64,000 bases of DNA, taken from Tardiphaga robiniae. GTDB taxonomy: Bacteria > Pseudomonadota > Alphaproteobacteria > Rhizobiales > Xanthobacteraceae. Position 1 is the first letter of the stretch; each line of letters starts with the position of its first letter. The stretch spans positions 1 through 64,000 of the forward strand of contig NZ_JABMCJ010000079.1 in the NCBI RefSeq assembly GCF_013359755.1, given 5' to 3'. The position numbers and the translations under genes were made by a program. Shown one piece after another: positions 37,208 to 47,736 of the stretch. The notes beneath the pieces were generated by a model. The model was not told the DNA's origin, made no database searches, and worked only from the letters and a program-made list of their open reading frames with translations.

Positions 37208-37222
37208 GTTCTTCCTATGTTC
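37208..37222. promoter_or_regulatory. LexA (SOS) box upstream of uvrA
   Basis: GTTC-TTCCTAT-GTTC fits GTTC-N7-GTTC exactly, 89-103 bases before the uvrA ATG. Its position supports the uvrA start at 37311, because longer start choices would put the operator inside the gene. Confidence 0.85.
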
Positions 37223-37310
37223 CAGCGACAATCAATTGGCGCCCGATCCCGGCCCGGCCGGCGATGCGCGCCCGGATGTGGCGCGCCCGACGCGCCGGGG
37301 AATTGCCTGT

Positions 37311-40289
<2,979 letters not shown>

Positions 40290-40317
40290 AAGAGTGCGTT
40301 TACGCGCGTCCGCAGGA

Positions 40318-40349
40318 CGTGAATGGCCGGGACACGCCCGGCCATGACG
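40318..40349. repeat. Dispersed palindromic repeat, copy C (half unit)
   Basis: Reads CGTGAATGGCCGGGACACG and then CCCGGCCATGACG: the right half of the unit seen at 301-382. It lies between uvrA and the convergent Trp-rich gene. Confidence 0.6.
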
Positions 40350-40398
40350 TAATGTAAGTCATCTGCTTTAAAGTGTAGAGCATTCCATCATGGATGCC

Positions 40399-40911
40399 TC
40401 AGACCGGCTCGATGCTGCACTGAAGAGGATTGGTGTCCGGGTTGAGGCTGTACGTAAAGTATGTATTGCCGGGATAGATGCCGAGCCTGTGGTCCGGCAT
40501 ATCCATGGGGACTAGAAGACCATCGTCCTTCAACTGCCATCTAACAGCTGATGCCCGATACCTGGCTTGAACGGGGAGCCCAGACGGCAATGCTCCTCCG
40601 CCCCTGACCCAAGACAACCATGACCACGCGGCCCAATCGCCGAACCATGTTTTGAGATAGCCGTTCTTCTGATTGGGGTCCCAATCATGTAACTGCCATT
40701 GGGTCGCCTGGGATTTGTCCTGTACGAGCGGCATGCCGCCTCCGGACGGCCATTGTGAGCCACCATAAAAATGGACGAAGCCAGAGCCACCCGACCAACT
40801 GGCCTTAATGAGAACGGCGTCATCAACAATAGGGCTTGGACTCAGTGTCGGTGCCACGGTCGCGCTGGCGAATGATCCGGGCAAGGCTAGACCTGCTGGA
40901 ATGTCGTCCAT
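40399..40911 (-). CDS. Tryptophan-rich orphan protein with two internal repeats
   Basis: A 170-residue soluble protein of unknown family with about a dozen tryptophans and no signal peptide. Two related segments are visible: GGGMPLVQDKSQATQWQLHD and, about 40 residues later, GGGALPSG...PVQARYRASAVRWQLKD, each of which could be one beta repeat. GGGGAG sits six bases before the ATG at 40911. Its GC content is lower than neighbours and a dispersed repeat adjoins it. The protein could bind ligand or sugar through aromatic residues, but that is speculation. Confidence 0.6.
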   Translation of the reverse strand: MDDIPAGLALPGSFASATVAPTLSPSPIVDDAVLIKASWSGGSGFVHFYGGSQWPSGGGMPLVQDKSQATQWQLHDWDPNQKNGYLKTWFGDWAAWSWLSWVRGGGALPSGLPVQARYRASAVRWQLKDDGLLVPMDMPDHRLGIYPGNTYFTYSLNPDTNPLQCSIEPV

Positions 40912-41215
40912 ACTGTACTCCCCAAATTGCTGGATGGAAACGAGCCGTCCGAGACCGTTTCACAATCACAACTACAAGGCGAGTCTTTGTTGATGATCAA
41001 AGACGCACTGTGCTCAAACGCAGCAAGCGTAGGTCGCGCGAACGAGTAGATTTTTTTGCGTTTCAATCACACTTTCACAAGATGTGGCTACGCGTGACAG
41101 GCGCTTCGCGAATACAAACATGAACGCACAAGAAATGAGGATCGATTGGCATTCACCGCAGATCAGTCATTTCCAGGACCCTAATGTATCATTGCAATAG
41201 AGGTAGCGCTGCTCC
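40912..41215. other. AT-rich spacer without recognisable features
   Basis: About 300 bases of lower GC, with a T-run (TTTTTTT) near 41051. No gene, RNA or repeat can be supported; it may belong to the same acquired segment as the Trp-rich gene. Confidence 0.4.
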
Positions 41216-41356
41216 TCACCTCAACCCCGTCCCGTGACAACGCTGGCACTTCACCACCTTCTCGCCCTTCTTCAGCAGGCCCTTGCCTTCGCAATTCTTG
41301 CACTTCTGCCTCTTCTTGGTGTTGGGGCCTTTCTGGTTCGGTCTATCGTCTGCCAT
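41216..41356 (-). CDS. Mini DnaJ-type zinc-finger protein (46 residues)
   Basis: A short protein that is almost entirely one DnaJ cysteine-rich unit: two CxxCxGxG motifs, CKNCEGKG and CQRCHGTG, joined by a basic linker. In DnaJ two such pairs bind one zinc each and contact unfolded substrates; here one pair stands alone. AGGAGG lies six bases before the ATG at 41356, so translation is well supported. Longer upstream in-frame starts exist but lack a ribosome site. Function unknown. Confidence 0.75.
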   Translation of the reverse strand: MADDRPNQKGPNTKKRQKCKNCEGKGLLKKGEKVVKCQRCHGTGLR

Positions 41357-41582
41357 GAGGGCCTCCTGCGGGTGATGAAACGGCAATGACGGACTTAGCA
41401 CGCTTGCGTGCGGCTCGTGCATCGTTTCGCCGCGCGGATGCGGGTTGAAAACCGGGTCTGATGGGATCATCCTTGCGACGGGTCGCATATCGGCCACGAC
41501 TCAGACGAGAACCAGCCCGTGACCGCCACAGCCAAACATCCAGCCGAGACCGAGACCCCGGCCACCTCCCCGCCCGCCAGCC

Positions 41583-42218
41583 ATGCCCTATAAGCTCGCC
41601 ATCTTCGATTTCGACGGCACGCTGTCCGACAGCTTTTCGTGGTTTCTCAGCGTCATCAATTCCGTCGCCGACAAGCACAAGTTTCAGCGTGTCGAACGCG
41701 ACCGCATCGACGAGTTGCGGAGCGTCGGCGCCGGTGAGCTGATCCGGCTGCTCGGTGTCGCCAAATGGCGGATCCCGTTGATTGCGCGCGACATGCGCAA
41801 GCGCAAGGCGCAGCAGATCGACCGCATTTCGCTGTTCCCAGGCGTCGACCGCATGTTCTGTGAATTGAAGGCGCGTGGCATGACGATTGCGATCGTCAGC
41901 TCCGACAGCGAGGACAATGTCCGACACGTGCTCGGCGATCTCGATCAGCACGTCGCCTATTTCGCCTGCGGCGCCGGCCTGTTCGGCAAGACGGCGAAAT
42001 TCCAGCGCATCCTCGACCTCACCGGAATCTCTGTCGATGACACGATCAGCATCGGTGACGAGATCCGCGATATCGACGCTGCGCGCGAGGCCGGGATCGA
42101 TTTCGGCGCGGTGACGTGGGGCTATACCAGCGGAGCGGCCCTGAAAGCGCGCACGCCGAATTATGTGTTTTCCCGGATCGACGAAGTCATCGCGACGCTG
42201 GCTGTGCCAGGACGCTAA
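41583..42218 (+). CDS. HAD-family phosphatase (phosphoglycolate-phosphatase-like)
   Basis: A 211-residue haloacid-dehalogenase hydrolase. Motif I is FDFDGTLSDS at residues 8-17, motif II is VSSDSED, motif III the lysine in FGKTAKF, and motif IV GDEIRDIDAA. A four-helix cap between motifs I and II puts it near phosphoglycolate phosphatase (Gph). The exact substrate is not determined by sequence. It is flanked by unrelated small genes. The ATG at 41583 lacks a strong ribosome site but gives motif I at the usual place. Confidence 0.85.
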   Translation: MPYKLAIFDFDGTLSDSFSWFLSVINSVADKHKFQRVERDRIDELRSVGAGELIRLLGVAKWRIPLIARDMRKRKAQQIDRISLFPGVDRMFCELKARGMTIAIVSSDSEDNVRHVLGDLDQHVAYFACGAGLFGKTAKFQRILDLTGISVDDTISIGDEIRDIDAAREAGIDFGAVTWGYTSGAALKARTPNYVFSRIDEVIATLAVPGR

Positions 42219-42241
42219 CGGCCGGCCAAAGACAGACGAAA

Positions 42242-42270
42242 CCCGCCGGCCTCACGACAGGACCGGCGGG
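42242..42270 (+). terminator. Hairpin between HAD and SPW genes
   Basis: CCCGCCGG and CCGGCGGG form an 8-bp stem between the convergent genes, without a T-run. Possible shared 3' structure. Confidence 0.4.
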
Positions 42271-42285
42271 CCTGATCGCTTGTTG

Positions 42286-42690
42286 TCACTGCCCGTGCTG
42301 GGCCATTTCCCCATCACTCAAATCCCAGTCCTGCCACAACTGCAGTGCTGCCAGCAGCACCACGAGACCGCCGAGGCAGGTATGGATGAATCTGAGCATG
42401 CCGTCGCCGGAATAACCAAAGAAAAGTGGCGAGGCGATCAGCCACAGACCGAGAATGATCGCGGCCACCTCCTCCCAGCGTTGCAGCGCGACATACTCAA
42501 GCTGTGCAAGGCCAAATACCAGGACGCCAACCGCCACCGTGTTAATGATTATGGCGCTGGGGGTCCCCCCGGTATATTGATGACCGTTCTGCGTAGGAAA
42601 CCAGGGCGAGAGCGCAATCAGAACGCCAAGCGCCATGCCAAACCAGTCTTCCCACGTGCGATGCGTACCGAGAAACCGAGTGTCTGACAT
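42286..42690 (-). CDS. SPW-repeat membrane protein
   Basis: A 134-residue inner-membrane protein with four helices in two halves. Each half contains the SPW signature (LIALSPWF near residue 30 and LIASPLFFG near 95). The family is of unknown function. GGAGGAGGT precedes the ATG at 42690, an excellent ribosome-binding site, so I prefer this start to one at 42714. Often found as stress-related genes in rhizobia, but nothing here shows its regulation. Confidence 0.85.
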   Translation of the reverse strand: MSDTRFLGTHRTWEDWFGMALGVLIALSPWFPTQNGHQYTGGTPSAIIINTVAVGVLVFGLAQLEYVALQRWEEVAAIILGLWLIASPLFFGYSGDGMLRFIHTCLGGLVVLLAALQLWQDWDLSDGEMAQHGQ

Positions 42691-42974
42691 CGTGACCTCC
42701 TCCAAAAGAGGCATACGTCAGCGGCCGTTGGCATGACACTCCAACTGTCAAACAACCGATCCGGCCGCTTCGGGGCGTATGTCTACAATTGACGTAGGAA
42801 CCCGCTTTGCCTTTGCAAGGCCACGCCAAAGCCATTTTTCACAGCGCGCAGAACGGCAAAGAGCCCTGCGCGACGACATGGATTTCCCCTATCAGATGAA
42901 GCATGCGGCGGCTGCATTGCACCCGTTTAGAAATGACTGCTACCTTCTCCCGGACACCTGTGAATGGAATGAGA

Positions 42975-43259
42975 ATGAGCAACGCGGTCTATAACAATAC
43001 TTCGCTTCACCGTTTCGAACTTGCGGTCGACGGCCATATTGCTTTCACCGAATATACCCGGACGTCCGATACCATCACCTTCGTCCACACCGTCGTGCCG
43101 CAGGAATTGGGCGGCAGAGGTATCGGCTCACAGCTTGCCCGCGGCGCGCTCGATGCCGTCCGCGCACAGGGATTGAAGGTCGTGGCGCAGTGCCCCTTCA
43201 TCGCGGCATATATCGCGAAGCATGCGGACTATCAGGATTTGCTGAAAGACGCGGCATGA
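42975..43259 (+). CDS. Small GNAT acetyltransferase (YjdJ type), copy 1
   Basis: A 94-residue minimal GNAT fold with the acetyl-CoA loop GGRGIGSQLARGAL and the end HADYQDLL, typical of the YjdJ/YidJ group. The substrate is unknown. GGA precedes the ATG at 42975; an ATG at 42969 adds two residues. It overlaps copy 2 by an ATGA, so the two are translated together. Copy 2 is a paralogue with the same length and end (HADYADL). Confidence 0.8.
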   Translation: MSNAVYNNTSLHRFELAVDGHIAFTEYTRTSDTITFVHTVVPQELGGRGIGSQLARGALDAVRAQGLKVVAQCPFIAAYIAKHADYQDLLKDAA

Positions 43260-43528
43260 CCGGCGTTCGCGACAACAAGGCGCTCAATCGCTTCGAGCTG
43301 GATGTCGGCGACTCCGTCGCCTTTGCGAATTATCGCCGTGCAGGCGATCGCGTCATCATCACGCATACCGAAACGCCGCCTGCCCTGCGCGGCCGCGGCA
43401 TCGCGTCAGAACTGGTCAAGGGCGCGCTGGCGTTGATCCGTGCGGATGGGCTGAAGGTCGTGGCGGGTTGTTCGTTCGTGGTGGGTTATCTGCGCCAGCA
43501 TGCGGACTATGCGGACCTGGTCGGCTAG
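43256..43528 (+). CDS. Small GNAT acetyltransferase (YjdJ type), copy 2
   Basis: A 90-residue paralogue of the previous gene: acetyl-CoA loop RGRGIASELVKGAL, and LIRADGLKVVAGCSF matching the copy 1 stretch VRAQGLKVVAQCPF. Both keep a cysteine at that position, which in related proteins may act in catalysis. The start codon lies within the copy 1 stop (ATGA). The pair arose by tandem duplication and may work as a heterodimer. Confidence 0.8.
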   Translation: MTGVRDNKALNRFELDVGDSVAFANYRRAGDRVIITHTETPPALRGRGIASELVKGALALIRADGLKVVAGCSFVVGYLRQHADYADLVG

Positions 43529-43537
43529 CCACACATA

Positions 43538-43670
43538 GTCATTCCGGGGCGCGAGCGCGACTTGGCGATCGCGAACCCGGAATCTGGAAATGTTTTGAGT
43601 TCTCATTGCATCGGGATTCCGGGTCTGCGCTTTAGTCGGCTCTGCCGACTTGCGCGCATCCCGGAATGAC
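43538..43670. repeat. Dispersed palindromic repeat, different family (GTCATTCCGGG type)
   Basis: Outer arms GTCATTCCGGG and CCCGGAATGAC enclose two inner units, AACCCGGAATCT and GGGATTCCGGGTC. There is also a GTCGGC/GCCGAC hairpin within. It lies between the GNAT pair and a convergent FAH-fold gene. Such GTCATTCCGGG elements are common between genes in the Bradyrhizobium group. Confidence 0.65.
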
Positions 43671-43687
43671 AAGTGTGTGGCAAAACC

Positions 43688-44479
43688 TCAAACGACCTTG
43701 ATCGACATGTCCGGCAAGCCCTGGATCTTGCAAAGCAGCACGTCGCCTTTCACGACCGGGCCGACATTCTCCGGTGTGCCGGAATAGATGATGTCGCCAG
43801 CCTTCAGCTCGAAGGCGTCCGAGAGTTTCGATATCTGCTCGGCGACGCTCCAGATCATCTTGTCGAGGTCGGATGTCTGCTTCACGGCGCCATTGACCGC
43901 AAGCGAGATCGGACCTTTGGTCATGTGGCCGGTCTTGGCGACCGGATGGATCGGGCCGATGACTGCGGCGTGGTCAAAACTCTTGCCGATCTCCCATGGC
44001 TTCTTCTCGTCGCCCATGGCGCGCTGCAGGTCGCGGCGTGTCATGTCGAGTCCAACAGCATAGCCGTAGACATGGTCGAGCGCCTTATCGACGGGGATAT
44101 TGGTGCCGCCGGATTTCAGCGCGGCGACGAGTTCGACCTCGTAATGATAGTTCTTGGTGAGCGACGGATACGGGTGATCGGCGACCTCGCCGATCTTGAC
44201 GTTCTGGATCGCGTCGGTCGGCTTCTGGAAGAAGAACGGCGGCTCGCGCGTCGGGTCCGATCCCATCTCGCGGGAATGCGCCGCGTAATTGCGGCCGATG
44301 CAATAGATGCGGCGCACCGGAAACACGTCGGTCTCGCCGACGATGGGGATCGTCACGGTCGCGACCGAGAATATGCCCTTGGGACCGGCCTGCGCCTGCG
44401 CGGCCTCGCCCGCCAATGCGCTGCCAGCCAGGGCAACGGCGCCGGTGGTCAGAATCGTTCTGCGGTTGATGGGGTCCAT
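43688..44479 (-). CDS. Exported fumarylacetoacetate-hydrolase-fold protein
   Basis: A 263-residue FAH-family hydrolase or isomerase. Metal-binding and structural motifs YHYEVELVAAL, GYAVGLDMTRRDLQ and GDIIYSGTPENVGPV are intact. Unusually, it begins with an N-terminal export signal: NRRTIL followed by a hydrophobic stretch ending AAQAQAG, which looks like a twin-arginine leader. FAH enzymes usually act in the cytoplasm on ring-cleavage products. A GGAG lies before the ATG at 44479. The physiological substrate is unknown. Confidence 0.85.
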   Translation of the reverse strand: MDPINRRTILTTGAVALAGSALAGEAAQAQAGPKGIFSVATVTIPIVGETDVFPVRRIYCIGRNYAAHSREMGSDPTREPPFFFQKPTDAIQNVKIGEVADHPYPSLTKNYHYEVELVAALKSGGTNIPVDKALDHVYGYAVGLDMTRRDLQRAMGDEKKPWEIGKSFDHAAVIGPIHPVAKTGHMTKGPISLAVNGAVKQTSDLDKMIWSVAEQISKLSDAFELKAGDIIYSGTPENVGPVVKGDVLLCKIQGLPDMSIKVV

Positions 44480-44548
44480 GGCGTTTCTCCTCGTATGTTT
44501 TGTTGTTTTCTGATCTTGTATTTATGCGCGCTGGTATACCACAGCAAA

Positions 44549-44572
44549 AAGGCCCGCGCGAGCGCGGGCCTT
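44549..44572 (-). terminator. Rho-independent terminator of DUF3597 gene
   Basis: AAGGCCCGCGC and GCGCGGGCCTT form an 11-bp stem. On the minus strand TTTTT follows, so it terminates the DUF3597 transcript. Confidence 0.88.
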
Positions 44573-44595
44573 CCACTCCGTCCCAAACGGAAAGT

Positions 44596-44970
44596 TTAGT
44601 GCTTGATGTCGGCCGGCAGCTTGCCGCCATTGGCAGCGAGCTTGGTCATCATCTGCTTGTGCAGCCAGATGTTCATGCTGGCGGAATCGCTGGTGTCGCC
44701 GGTGTAACCGAGCTCCTTGGCGAGATCCTTGCGGGCCGACAGGCTGGAGTCGATGTCGAGCGCCTTCATCAGGTCGACGATCGAGGTCTTCCATTCCAGC
44801 TTCTCGCCCTTGGCCGCCACCGCCTTGTCGAGGATCGCAGCAACGTCAACACTGTCCATCGGCGCGGCGCCTGCGGGAGTCGAACCGCCGGCGGCCGGCG
44901 CGGCATCAGGGGATGCTGCACTGGCGCTGGTGCCGAAAATCGCGCCCATGATCTTTCCGAAAATGCTCAT
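44596..44970 (-). CDS. DUF3597 family protein
   Basis: A 124-residue protein of the DUF3597 family, function unknown. The first 12 residues (MSIFGKIMGAIF) are amphipathic, followed by an Ala/Pro/Gly linker. The conserved domain (about 40-120) contains WKTSIVDLMKALDIDSS, ARKDLAKELGY and the family end. GGGAG precedes the ATG at 44970. It is monocistronic and has its own terminator. Small proteins of this sort are often stress-induced in this group, but no promoter motif was recognised here. Confidence 0.85.
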   Translation of the reverse strand: MSIFGKIMGAIFGTSASAASPDAAPAAGGSTPAGAAPMDSVDVAAILDKAVAAKGEKLEWKTSIVDLMKALDIDSSLSARKDLAKELGYTGDTSDSASMNIWLHKQMMTKLAANGGKLPADIKH

Positions 44971-45503
44971 ATGTCGCTCCCAATAGCTTTCGTGACAGAT
45001 TGAAGAATTCGTGCCGTGTTTGGTTCCGGCAGCACCAGCCGGTTCGTACTTGTATCCGCCCACCACTCGCTTGCCAATGCGACGCGATAGACTGCGGGGA
45101 AGAGTCGTTCCAAAGCAACTGCCCAAGCCAGTTGGCAAAGTCATCGGCAGATCGTTTGACATCGGTAGCAAGGTCCGCCTGAATTGAGGCAAAAGCCCGG
45201 CCGCTGCATTGCAGCGCTGTGAATGTCCGACGACATTTTCACCGAAGCGTGAGCCACGGCGCTAGGTGCTGACCACGCCGCAAGGCTGGCAGCTCATCAT
45301 CGTCAATGGCGCAGCGACGAGTAATGTGGACCCGATAGTCTGATCTCGCCCAATGACGGCCTCTCGCAGAATTGCGCGAGAGGCCGTCATGCCGTTCTGA
45401 TATCACTGCGCAAGCCTTGTTTTGGCCGTGGTTCACCGGAAGGCTCATCGCGCACTATCGTTCGCGACACACGATTTCATCATCGAATGAGAGCCTTGAG
45501 ACC
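44971..45503. other. Spacer with a perfect 15-bp inverted repeat
   Basis: More than 500 bases without a supported gene. The one clear structure is ATGACGGCCTCTCGC (45353-45367) and its exact complement (45376-45390), separated by eight bases. No T-run follows. It could be an operator, an RNA hairpin or a remnant element upstream of the lytic transglycosylase. Confidence 0.5.
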
Positions 45504-46316
45504 ATGCGCGCCCTGCTTTGTACGTTCCTGCTTGGTACAGTCCTGATCTCACCACTAGCGCCGGCCGTTGCTGCGCCCTCCTGCGGCACCGGCAGTTTCG
45601 ATGGCTGGCTCGCCGCCTTCAAGACGGAAGCCGTCGGTAAGGGCATTTCGCAGAAGACCGTCGATGCGGCACTGACCGGCGTCACCCTCGACAACAGCGT
45701 ATTGTCGCGCGACCGCGGCCAGCAGGTCTTCAAGCAAAGCTTCGAGGAATTTTCCGGACGCATGGTGCCACCAAGGCTGCGTCGCGGCAGCGACATGCTG
45801 AAGCGTTACGGCTCGGTGCTCGGACGCATCGAACAGCAATATGGCGTGCCCGGTCCGGTGCTGGTGGCGATCTGGGGATTGGAGACCGACTATGGCGTGA
45901 ACGTCGGCAAATTCCCTACCATCCGCGCCATCGCTTCGCTCGCATATGATTGTCGACGCGCCGAGATGTTTCGCGGTGAATTACTCGATGCCCTGCGCAT
46001 TGTCGACCGCGGCGACCTCGCGCCTGCCGAGATGCATGGCGCTTGGGCCGGCGAAATCGGCCAGACGCAATTCATGCCGTCGTCCTACCTGAAATTCGCT
46101 GTCGACTTCGACGGCAATGGCCATCGCGACCTGCTGCGCAGCGCGCCCGACGTACTGGCCTCAACGGCAAACTATCTCGCCAGCTATGGCTGGAAGCGCG
46201 ATCAGGATTTTGCGCCGGGGACTGCGAACTTCGCGGTCATTCAGCAGTGGAACAAGAGCGAGGTCTATTCGAAGACCATTGCCACTTTCGCCAGTCAGCT
46301 CGCCAAAGAACCATAG
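45504..46316 (+). CDS. Lytic murein transglycosylase, MltB (SLT_2) family
   Basis: A 270-residue periplasmic enzyme that cleaves peptidoglycan non-hydrolytically to anhydromuropeptides. The signal peptide ends near AVAAP. The catalytic glutamate lies in IWGLETDYG, and GEIGQTQFMPSSYLKFAVDFDGNG is the family's conserved core. No C-terminal peptidoglycan-binding domain is present, so the protein is shorter than MltB-type proteins carrying one. No lipobox cysteine is seen, so it is probably soluble. The ATG at 45504 places the signal at the N-terminus; an in-frame start at 45372 would add 44 non-hydrophobic residues. Confidence 0.9.
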   Translation: MRALLCTFLLGTVLISPLAPAVAAPSCGTGSFDGWLAAFKTEAVGKGISQKTVDAALTGVTLDNSVLSRDRGQQVFKQSFEEFSGRMVPPRLRRGSDMLKRYGSVLGRIEQQYGVPGPVLVAIWGLETDYGVNVGKFPTIRAIASLAYDCRRAEMFRGELLDALRIVDRGDLAPAEMHGAWAGEIGQTQFMPSSYLKFAVDFDGNGHRDLLRSAPDVLASTANYLASYGWKRDQDFAPGTANFAVIQQWNKSEVYSKTIATFASQLAKEP

Positions 46317-46377
46317 ACTCGCATGGGATGATGGAAGGGCCGTCCGCTCCTCAGCAAGCGGCCCCTCCCGTGATCTC

Positions 46378-46638
46378 TTACTTCGTCATGCCAACATGCA
46401 TGGCCCTGGTCAGATGGACCGCACACACGCCCATCTTGTTGTCGAGCAACGCGGTCTGCGCATCCGTCATTTCCTTGAACGCAACCCACTTCGCATCGCC
46501 GTCCGGCATCGCTTCGACGGCGGTTTCGGTTTTCAGCAGGTTGCTGCCGCTGCAGCCTTCCATACGTGCAGCCGAAGCCGGCACCGTAGCGAACACAACA
46601 GCAGCCATGGCGGCCGCTCCCAGTAATCTTGTGATCAT
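46378..46638 (-). CDS. Small secreted protein, unknown function
   Basis: An 86-residue protein with a signal peptide (cleavage near ASAAR) and a short helical mature part containing two cysteines (EGCSGSN and MGVCAVHL). AGGA lies eight bases before the ATG at 46638. It is convergent with the lytic transglycosylase. No family recognised. Confidence 0.65.
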   Translation of the reverse strand: MITRLLGAAAMAAVVFATVPASAARMEGCSGSNLLKTETAVEAMPDGDAKWVAFKEMTDAQTALLDNKMGVCAVHLTRAMHVGMTK

Positions 46639-47383
46639 CTTGTTTGTCCTTCGCAACAGAACCGACGCCATTGCCGGATTCTGTAGAAGGAATTGATACG
46701 TCCCGCTGCGATCCAGGAAATAACAGCCGCAGTGAATTGAATGTGAGCCGGTTGTGATCGCCACCAAGAACACTCAGCTTTTTGGCGCTTCAGAAATCGA
46801 GAGCAACAAACTTACACAAATGTAATTCGCGCGATTTCACTGACGTCGCAGCATCGGCCGTTTGATGTGCTTCCGGAGGCCAACAGCAACCGCGTTTCGC
46901 GCAGGACCTCGAGTTGCATATGTATTTGCCTTCACGCATGCAGTTTAGAGAAAAGTCGCCCCGCAAGCCTCACGTAAGGATGATTTATTGTTCACTCCTA
47001 ATACTCGTATGCGAATCACGCATAGCGACGCCAGACAGGAACTTACGAGGAACCGCCGAGTGGGCTGGCTGATTGAGGTCAGAAAGGCTTTATCGCGCCG
47101 GTTCAGCCGGCGGCATCCGGCTGAGCTTTGGAACACCTCCAAACGCATGATTTAACTGACTAATTAACAGCTAGAATCATCTCTAAAGGTGCCTCAATAC
47201 GCACTGTGCCCGCAAAATCACCTCCCAGCGCCAAGAGGTTAATCATTCCTTGCGCGAGCTATGCAGTCCTTGACTAGCTGCATCGCAACATCTCGACTGC
47301 TGCACTGCGATATTGTCACCTATATTCACTTCAACAGCGAAGCACCTCGCAAGAGATGAATCGCTTAACGAAGGAGAACTCAA
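46639..47383. other. Long gene-poor, AT-richer stretch
   Basis: About 745 bases with no convincing protein frame, RNA gene or repeat. It separates two small genes and probably includes the DUF1127 promoter. A small unknown RNA could hide here but nothing in the sequence identifies one. Confidence 0.4.
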
Positions 47384-47536
47384 ATGCTGCTTTCATTCAT
47401 CCGCATGATCCAGGCGTTCCGCGACTATCAGCGCAACGTTGCCGAACTCTCCCAGCTCAGCGATCGCGAGCTTTCCGACATCGGTCTCGACCGTTCGGAC
47501 ATTCCGCGTGTTGCTTCTGGCGCCTATAACGGTTGA
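47384..47536 (+). CDS. DUF1127 (YjiS-like) small protein
   Basis: A 50-residue protein: a helical basic N-terminus (MLLSFIRMIQAFRDYQRN) followed by the family's conserved core LSQLSDRELSDIGLDRSDI. AAGGAG is perfectly placed eight bases before the ATG. DUF1127 proteins in alphaproteobacteria include regulators that bind RNA and affect phosphate and carbon metabolism, but this one's role is not shown. A hairpin follows the stop at 47577-47605. Confidence 0.9.
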   Translation: MLLSFIRMIQAFRDYQRNVAELSQLSDRELSDIGLDRSDIPRVASGAYNG

Positions 47537-47576
47537 TCCGTCAGGACGTTCTATCTGTCCTGCCTGACGTTTCACG

Positions 47577-47605
47577 GATTGCGCCCGCCTCGCGCGGGCG
47601 CAATC
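47577..47605 (+). terminator. Hairpin after DUF1127 gene
   Basis: GATTGCGCCCGC and GCGGGCGCAATC form a perfect 12-bp stem with a five-base loop. No strong T-run follows. Confidence 0.65.
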
Positions 47606-47736
47606 GTGGTTCCCTAAAGACACCGTCTTCGGAGCCAGACACCTTCGAACCAAAGCGGCTTCAAAGCTTTGGCTAACCGGCCGAATTTCCGCGAAGCGAA
47701 TTCCACTTCGCGCCGAAACGCGCTACATGCGGGGCC

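Noticed and set aside
46945-47148. 67-codon minus-strand frame in the long spacer before the DUF1127 gene
   Set aside because: AT-rich, no Shine-Dalgarno and no family; I consider it chance.
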